Positions 59,811 through 64,000 of a DNA stretch of 64,000 nucleotides are shown piece after piece. The notes beneath the pieces were generated by a model. The model did no database searches. It was not told where the DNA came from and was given only the letters and a program-made list of their open reading frames with translations. Source of the stretch: [Actinomadura] parvosata subsp. kistnae (GTDB lineage Bacteria; Actinomycetota; Actinomycetes; Streptosporangiales; Streptosporangiaceae); NCBI RefSeq assembly GCF_900323885.1, contig NZ_OOHJ01000022.1, positions 186,001 to 250,000 of the forward strand, written 5' to 3'. A program made the position numbers and the translations under genes. Numbering within the stretch: the first letter of the stretch is position 1; each line of letters opens with the position of its first letter.

Positions 59811-60811
59811 TGACCACCACGACGACCGGCACCACCGTGTTCGCCGCCGTGCGCAGCACGGTGCGCACCGCGCTGCGCTCCGCGCTGACGTCGCTGCTGC
59901 CGCTGCCGCGCAGGGGCGGCTCGGCCGCGCTGGCGCTGCTGCCGCTGACCGAGCGGGTGCCCGCGATGGCGGCGCCGTGCCGGATGCACCCCGCCGTGTA
60001 CGCGATCGAGGCCGCGGTCATCGACTGGGCCAGGCGCACCGGCCTGCGCGCAGACCCGGGGGTCGGCTACCACCGGATGGCGGGCCGGGCGTTCGCCGAG
60101 TTCGACGCGGCCGCGGCGGCGCTGTTCGCGCAGTGGCTCACCTGGCTGTTCCACCTGGACGACGAGCTGGATGAGCACTCGGGCCCGCTCGAGATCTTCC
60201 ACGGCATGCTCAAGGGCAGCTCGCGCCACCCGCTGGAGGCGGCCTTCGCCGACCTGTGGCGGGTGACGAGCGTGCGGATGAGCGACCGCTGGCGGGCCAG
60301 GTTCGCGGTGGGGTTGCAGCGCCAGTACGACGCCTGCCGCGCCGAGGCGGAGAACCGCGCGGCGGGCCGGATGCCGACCCTGGAGGAGTACCCGGCGCTG
60401 CGCAGGGGCACCGTGGGGCCGTACCTGTACGACCTGGTGGAGCCGTGCCTGCGGGTGGAGGTGCCGGTGTGGCTGCACGAGTCGGACCCGTGGCGGCAGC
60501 TCGTGGACGCCTGCAGCGACGTCACCGCCTGGTGCAACGACGTGGCGTCGCGGCCGAAGGAGCGCGGCGACGTGCACAACTTCGTGGTGCTGGCGATGCG
60601 GCAGCTCGGGCTCGGCGAGCGGGAGGCGACGGCCTGGGTGCTCGACCGGATCGCGGGGCGCTGCCTCGACATGCGCAAGGCGGCCCGGCGGCTGCCGCTG
60701 GACGACCTGGAGCCAAAGACGGCCAGGGACGTCAGCAAGGTGGCGTGCGCGTACCTGGCGGCGCCGCGCGCCCACCTGGACTGGCTGCTGGAGTCCCAGC
60801 GCTACGCGTAG
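59810..60811 (+). CDS. Class I terpene synthase
   Basis: 333-aa terpene cyclase. Metal motif HLDDELDE (Asp117-Glu122) and NSE triad NDVASRPKE (Asn243, Ser247, Glu251), with RY-like C-terminus (ESQRYA). An extra N-terminal segment of about 50 residues is Thr/Ala/Arg-rich. Product cannot be read from sequence. No prenyltransferase or P450 is adjacent. Translationally coupled to the EF-hand gene. Confidence 0.92.
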   Translation: MTTTTTGTTVFAAVRSTVRTALRSALTSLLPLPRRGGSAALALLPLTERVPAMAAPCRMHPAVYAIEAAVIDWARRTGLRADPGVGYHRMAGRAFAEFDAAAAALFAQWLTWLFHLDDELDEHSGPLEIFHGMLKGSSRHPLEAAFADLWRVTSVRMSDRWRARFAVGLQRQYDACRAEAENRAAGRMPTLEEYPALRRGTVGPYLYDLVEPCLRVEVPVWLHESDPWRQLVDACSDVTAWCNDVASRPKERGDVHNFVVLAMRQLGLGEREATAWVLDRIAGRCLDMRKAARRLPLDDLEPKTARDVSKVACAYLAAPRAHLDWLLESQRYA

Positions 60812-61826
60812 GGGACTCCCGGGCGTAGGGGGCTCTCAGGCGTGGGGGGCTCTCAGGCGTGGGGGCGGGGCCGGCGGCGAGCATGTCGCCGGCCAGGGTG
60901 CGGCGGTAGACGACCTGCTTGCCGATGCGCATGCCGACCGCGAGCCCGCCGCCGCTGAGCACGCCGAGGTGCTGGCTGACCGCGCCGGGCGTGAGCGCCA
61001 TGCGGGCGGCCAGCGCGGAGGTGGTGGCGGGCTCGGCGAGCGCGAGCAGGATCGCGGCCCGGCTCCTGCCGATCAGCGCGGACAGCGCGCCGGGCGCGGG
61101 CGGCGGGCCCTGCTCCCAGAGCGTGCCGACGCCGTGCACGGGGTAGACGAGCATCGGCTGGTACGGCGCCGTCATCACGGCCACGGCGGGCCAGTAGAAC
61201 GCGCTGGGCACGAGGATGAGCCCGTCGCCGTTGAGCCCGCCGTCGGCGCACCAGGGCCGGTCGATGAGCAGCCGCTCCCCCGTCCACACCACGGCCGGGT
61301 CGAGCCCGGCGAACAGCTCGCGGGCCCCGCCCCGGGCGAGCTGCCGCGAGCGGCGCAGCACGTCCCGCTCCAGCAGCGCGTACACGCGGGGCCAGAACTC
61401 GGCGAAGCACTCCTCCCAGTACGTCTCCAGCGCGTCCGCGACCCTGGACACGCCGGCGGCGGGGTCGGCGGCGAAGCGGGCCAGCGCGGCCGGGTCCGTG
61501 CCCTGGATCCGGCCGATCTCCCGGCGCGCCTGCTCGGGGTCGGTGCGCCTGACCCGGTCGAGCTCGGCGGCGAAGTCGGGCAGCGGCGTGTCGGGCGGCG
61601 GGGTGATGAAGTCGGCGAGGTAGCCGGTGGGGGGCACGAGCGCGAACAGCTCCGACAGGTCGAGCCCGGCCAGCCGGGGCCGCACGGCCTTGATCCAGGG
61701 CAGGTGGATCGACTGCCTGGCGGGCTGCTGGAGGGTGCGCAGGCTCGCCACCAGCTCCCACAGCGGGGAGAACGCGAACCGGATGCGCGCGACGTCGTCG
61801 GGCGTCAGCACCCACGTGATGGACAT
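60732..61826 (-). CDS. ArsR-like regulator with DUF5937-type N-terminal domain
   Basis: About 340-364 aa. Long N-terminal domain and a C-terminal winged helix (LAARMALTPGAVSQHLGVLSGGGLAVGMRIGKQVVYRRT). Divergent from the MFS gene, its likely target. The last residues run through a tandem repeat; one extra C in the C6 run 60844-60849 would put the stop at 60802-60804, next to the terpene synthase stop, instead of 60732. I consider that shorter end more likely. Confidence 0.85.
   Translation of the reverse strand: MSITWVLTPDDVARIRFAFSPLWELVASLRTLQQPARQSIHLPWIKAVRPRLAGLDLSELFALVPPTGYLADFITPPPDTPLPDFAAELDRVRRTDPEQARREIGRIQGTDPAALARFAADPAAGVSRVADALETYWEECFAEFWPRVYALLERDVLRRSRQLARGGARELFAGLDPAVVWTGERLLIDRPWCADGGLNGDGLILVPSAFYWPAVAVMTAPYQPMLVYPVHGVGTLWEQGPPPAPGALSALIGRSRAAILLALAEPATTSALAARMALTPGAVSQHLGVLSGGGLAVGMRIGKQVVYRRTLAGDMLAAGPAPTPESPPRLRAPYARESPTRSAGTPAASPGGRAAPPGTRTPPC
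60805..60866. repeat. 17-bp tandem repeat at the terpene synthase/regulator junction
   Basis: About 3.5 imperfect copies of a unit with GGCGTGGGGGGCTCTCA. The array begins in the 10-bp palindrome CTACGCGTAG (60802-60811) that carries the terpene synthase stop. Confidence 0.85.
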
Positions 61827-61829
61827 GCT

Positions 61830-61845
61830 TTTAGTCTGCGCTAAA
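61830..61845. promoter_or_regulatory. Candidate ArsR-type operator
   Basis: TTTAG (61830-61834) and CTAAA (61841-61845) around 6 bases, 4 nt upstream of the regulator start and between the divergent genes. Confidence 0.5.
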
Positions 61846-61885
61846 TCGTTCGCCGGACAAAGCCGGAAATCTCACTCTTTGAGGC

Positions 61886-63097
61886 GTGTCGAGCTCTACC
61901 GTCGAGAAGACCTCTTTCCTCAAGGCGCAGGTCGCCGGGCTGCCCCGCCCGTTCTGGGCTCTTTGGGGCGGCACGCTGGTGAACCGCCTGGGGACCATGG
62001 TGATGCCCTTCACGGGCGTCTACCTCACCCAGAGCCGCGGCCTGTCCGTGGCCGCCGCGGGCCTGGTGATGGGCCTGTTCGGGGCGGGCTCGCTGCTGTC
62101 GCAGCTCGTGGCGGGCGTGCTGACGGACCGCATCGGGCGGCGGGCCACGCTGTCGGGCGGCATGCTGGCCACCGCCGTCTGCATGCTGGCGCTGGGCTAC
62201 AGCACCTCGCTGCCCGCGATCCTGGCCTCGATGTTCGCGCTCGGCCTGGTGGTGGACGTCTACCGGCCGGCTTCGAGCGCGCTGGTCGCCGACCTCGTCT
62301 CCCCCGAGGAGCGGCCCCGGGCGTACGGGCTGCTGTTCTGGGCGATCAACCTCGGTTACTCGGTGGGCATGACGGCCGGCGGCTGGCTGGCGGGGCTCGG
62401 GTTCGTCTGGCTGTTCTGGATCGACGCGCTGTCCAGCGTGGTCTTCGCCGTGCTGGTGTGGCGGGCGGTGCCGGAGACCCGGCCGGAGACGAGGCAGAAG
62501 ACCGGCGGGTTCGGGGTGGTGCTGCGCGACCGGGTGATGGTCGGGTTCACGCTGGTGGTGCTGGGCAACGCGCTGGTCTACGCGCAGACGATGACCATGC
62601 TGCCGGTGGCGATGACCGGCGTCGTGAAGCTGTCGTCCCAGGAGTTCGGGCTGGCCATGGCCATGAACGGGATCCTCATCGTCATCGTGCAGCCGCTGGT
62701 GTCCGGCCGGCTGGGGCGGATGGACCCGGCGCGCACGTTCGCGCTGGGGGTGGCGGTGATGGCCGCGGGGTTCGCGATGACCGCGTTCGTGACCAGCACG
62801 CTCGGGCTGGCGGTGACGATCGCCATCTGGACGGCCGGCGAGATCATCACGGCCGGCATCCCGGGCGCCATCGTGGCCGCGCTGGCGCCCCCCGAGCTGC
62901 GCGGGCGCTACTCGGGGCTGTTCGGGCTCGCGTGGTCGCTGGCGGCGGTGCTGGCGCCGCTGGCCGGCGGGCCGCTGCTGGAGCTGGGGCCGCGGGTGCT
63001 GTGGTTCACGATCGGCGGGGTCGGCCTGGCGGCCGCCGCCGGGATGCTGCTGCTGGGGCCTGCCGTGCGCCGCCGTGACCCGGTATCGTCGCTCTGA
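61886..63097 (+). CDS. MFS transporter
   Basis: 403-aa major facilitator, 12 helices, with motif A GVLTDRIGRRATL between helices 2 and 3 and a related GRLGRMDPAR in the second half. DHA1-like exporter. GTG 61886. Divergent from the ArsR-like gene and likely repressed by it. Substrate unknown. Confidence 0.9.
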   Translation: MSSSTVEKTSFLKAQVAGLPRPFWALWGGTLVNRLGTMVMPFTGVYLTQSRGLSVAAAGLVMGLFGAGSLLSQLVAGVLTDRIGRRATLSGGMLATAVCMLALGYSTSLPAILASMFALGLVVDVYRPASSALVADLVSPEERPRAYGLLFWAINLGYSVGMTAGGWLAGLGFVWLFWIDALSSVVFAVLVWRAVPETRPETRQKTGGFGVVLRDRVMVGFTLVVLGNALVYAQTMTMLPVAMTGVVKLSSQEFGLAMAMNGILIVIVQPLVSGRLGRMDPARTFALGVAVMAAGFAMTAFVTSTLGLAVTIAIWTAGEIITAGIPGAIVAALAPPELRGRYSGLFGLAWSLAAVLAPLAGGPLLELGPRVLWFTIGGVGLAAAAGMLLLGPAVRRRDPVSSL

Positions 63098-63189
63098 CCA
63101 GGTGCGGAGCGCGTTGAGAAAATTTTGATCGGACGTTGGCAGCCCACCGATAATTTTCACCCGGTCACGGGGTGGGAAGGGCGGATGGG
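63098..63189 (+). other. AT-rich interrupted inverted repeat before the histidine kinase gene
   Basis: GAAAATT...ATCGG (63117-63132) pairs with CCGAT-AATTTTC (63147-63158), broken by a 3-base bulge. Lies between the MFS stop and the kinase start; could be terminator, promoter control or both. Confidence 0.45.
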
Positions 63190-64000
63190 ATGCGCCGCGC
63201 AGGTCTGGCGCGAGGCGTGGCGATCGGGATGGCCACGCTCGCCGTGGTGTTCGAGCTCACCGACATCTGGGTGACGGCACAGCTGCCCCAGCCGTCGTGG
63301 ACGCCGCTGCCGCTCGCGCCCGAGGACATGGCGGGCACGGCGTTCTCCGTCTTCGGCGCGATCCTCGTGCACAGCAGGCCGCGGCTGGTGATCGGCTGGC
63401 TGCTGTGCGCGGGCGGGCTGAGCGCCGCGGCCAACATCCTGACGGCCAACACCTTCCACCTGCTCCACGGCGACCCCGCCGCGGGCCGCCCGATCATCAA
63501 CCTCACGTGGCACGTGCTGCAGCTCACGCTCGGCGTGCTGCTCCCCCTCCTCTACCCGGCGGGCAGGCTGCTGTCGCGGCGCTGGCGCTGGGTGGTCGTG
63601 CTGGCCGTGGCGGGCATGGCCCTCGACTGGGCCGGCGTGCTGAGCGGGCAGGGCGCGCTCAGACACCCCGCCCACTGGACGGTGTCGGCGGCCATGACGC
63701 TGGCGTTCGTCTCGCTCGTGGTGCGGTTCGCGCGCGGCGACGCGACCGAGCGGCGCCAGCTCCTCTGGGTGATGGTGACGCTGCCGGGGCTGCTGGTGCC
63801 GTGGGTGCTGGGCGACCCCTTCTGGTGGCTGGCCACGCTCTTCATCCCGCTCATCCCGGCGGCCATCGCGGTGGCGGTGCTGCGCTACCGGTTGTTCGGC
63901 ATCGACACGCTGATCAGCCGCGCGCTGATCGGCACCGGGCTGATCATCGTGACCACCGGCGTGTACGTCGCCGCCAGCGCCGCGAGCAGCATCTTCCTCG
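63190..64000 (+). CDS. Sensor histidine kinase, N-terminal part (cut by window end)
   Basis: 270 residues visible and open to the edge. Six or more transmembrane helices, then AVLRYRLFGIDTLISRALIGTGL, the stretch that in NarL-partner histidine kinases precedes the last membrane helices and the dimerisation domain. The kinase domain is beyond the window. ATG 63190 follows GGGAAGGG. Confidence 0.8.
   Translation, partial: MRRAGLARGVAIGMATLAVVFELTDIWVTAQLPQPSWTPLPLAPEDMAGTAFSVFGAILVHSRPRLVIGWLLCAGGLSAAANILTANTFHLLHGDPAAGRPIINLTWHVLQLTLGVLLPLLYPAGRLLSRRWRWVVVLAVAGMALDWAGVLSGQGALRHPAHWTVSAAMTLAFVSLVVRFARGDATERRQLLWVMVTLPGLLVPWVLGDPFWWLATLFIPLIPAAIAVAVLRYRLFGIDTLISRALIGTGLIIVTTGVYVAASAASSIFL

Noticed and set aside
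59265..63097. A full terpenoid biosynthetic cluster
   Set aside because: Only a terpene synthase, an EF-hand gene, a regulator and an exporter are present; no prenyltransferase, P450 or methyltransferase is next to them.
1..64000. Mobile elements or tRNA-linked integration sites
   Set aside because: I found no transposase, integrase or tRNA gene, and no terminal inverted repeats flanking a block.

Overview
The window is high-GC actinobacterial chromosome. Many genes use GTG starts, many junctions overlap by 4 nt (ATGA/GTGA), and the gene order follows a conserved actinobacterial backbone: ctaC/ctaD/ctaF, adoK and an A-type Fe-S carrier; then pepA, lpd, the E2 acyltransferase, a TIGR01777 epimerase, lipB, lipA, a DUF4191 protein, an RDD protein, glnA, glnE and glnA2. 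Protein content (Psp module with PspAA/PspAB/HtpX, DUF3043, B3/4-domain protein, HXXEE protein) suggests Streptosporangiales, for example a Nonomuraea-like organism. That placement is an inference from gene content only. I saw no tRNA, rRNA, CRISPR array, insertion sequence or prophage.

Layout. 1-7.7 kb: an L,D-transpeptidase lipoprotein, the cytochrome oxidase block ctaC-ctaD-ctaF, a divergent cysteine desulfurase/TusA pair, a CBS protein, adenosine kinase and an IscA/ErpA-type carrier. 7.8-18.8 kb: nadA, a SIMPL protein with a Ser/Thr kinase, a DUF998/hydrolase fusion, the pspA-pspAA-htpX-pspAB operon, DUF3043, an SMI1-like protein and an aldo/keto reductase. 18.9-24.2 kb: cobU, an ABC ATPase, cobS and a GntR-controlled membrane operon. 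24.3-33.8 kb: pepA, lpd, E2 and the lipoate genes, which together supply lipoylated 2-oxoacid dehydrogenases. 34-43.6 kb: accessory genes (AraC regulator, VOC protein, hydrolase, GH3 glycosidase, methyltransferase, TetR with a TIM-barrel protein) inserted among DUF4191 and RDD. 43.6-59.1 kb: nitrogen assimilation (glnA with a textbook GlnR box, glnE, glnA2 with a GlnR half-box), interspersed with transporters, regulators and hydrolases. 59.2-64 kb: an EF-hand gene coupled to a terpene synthase, an ArsR-type regulator facing an MFS exporter, and a truncated histidine kinase.

Two window-wide patterns matter to a reader. First, at least eight genes are interrupted by frameshifts that all look like one missing G or C, mostly in runs of four. 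This looks like consensus error in the assembly rather than eight pseudogenes. Second, several genes carry short direct duplications of their own 3' end that include or flank the stop codon (lipB, lipA, the AraC gene, the HXXEE/amidotransferase pair, the terpene synthase/ArsR pair).

The best leads for new biology are the EF-hand/terpene synthase pair, a catalytically dead M48 homologue wedged between lipB and lipA, a LipB whose catalytic lysine position is Gln, a DUF998-hydrolase fusion lacking its nucleophile, and several perfect inverted repeats that look like operators.
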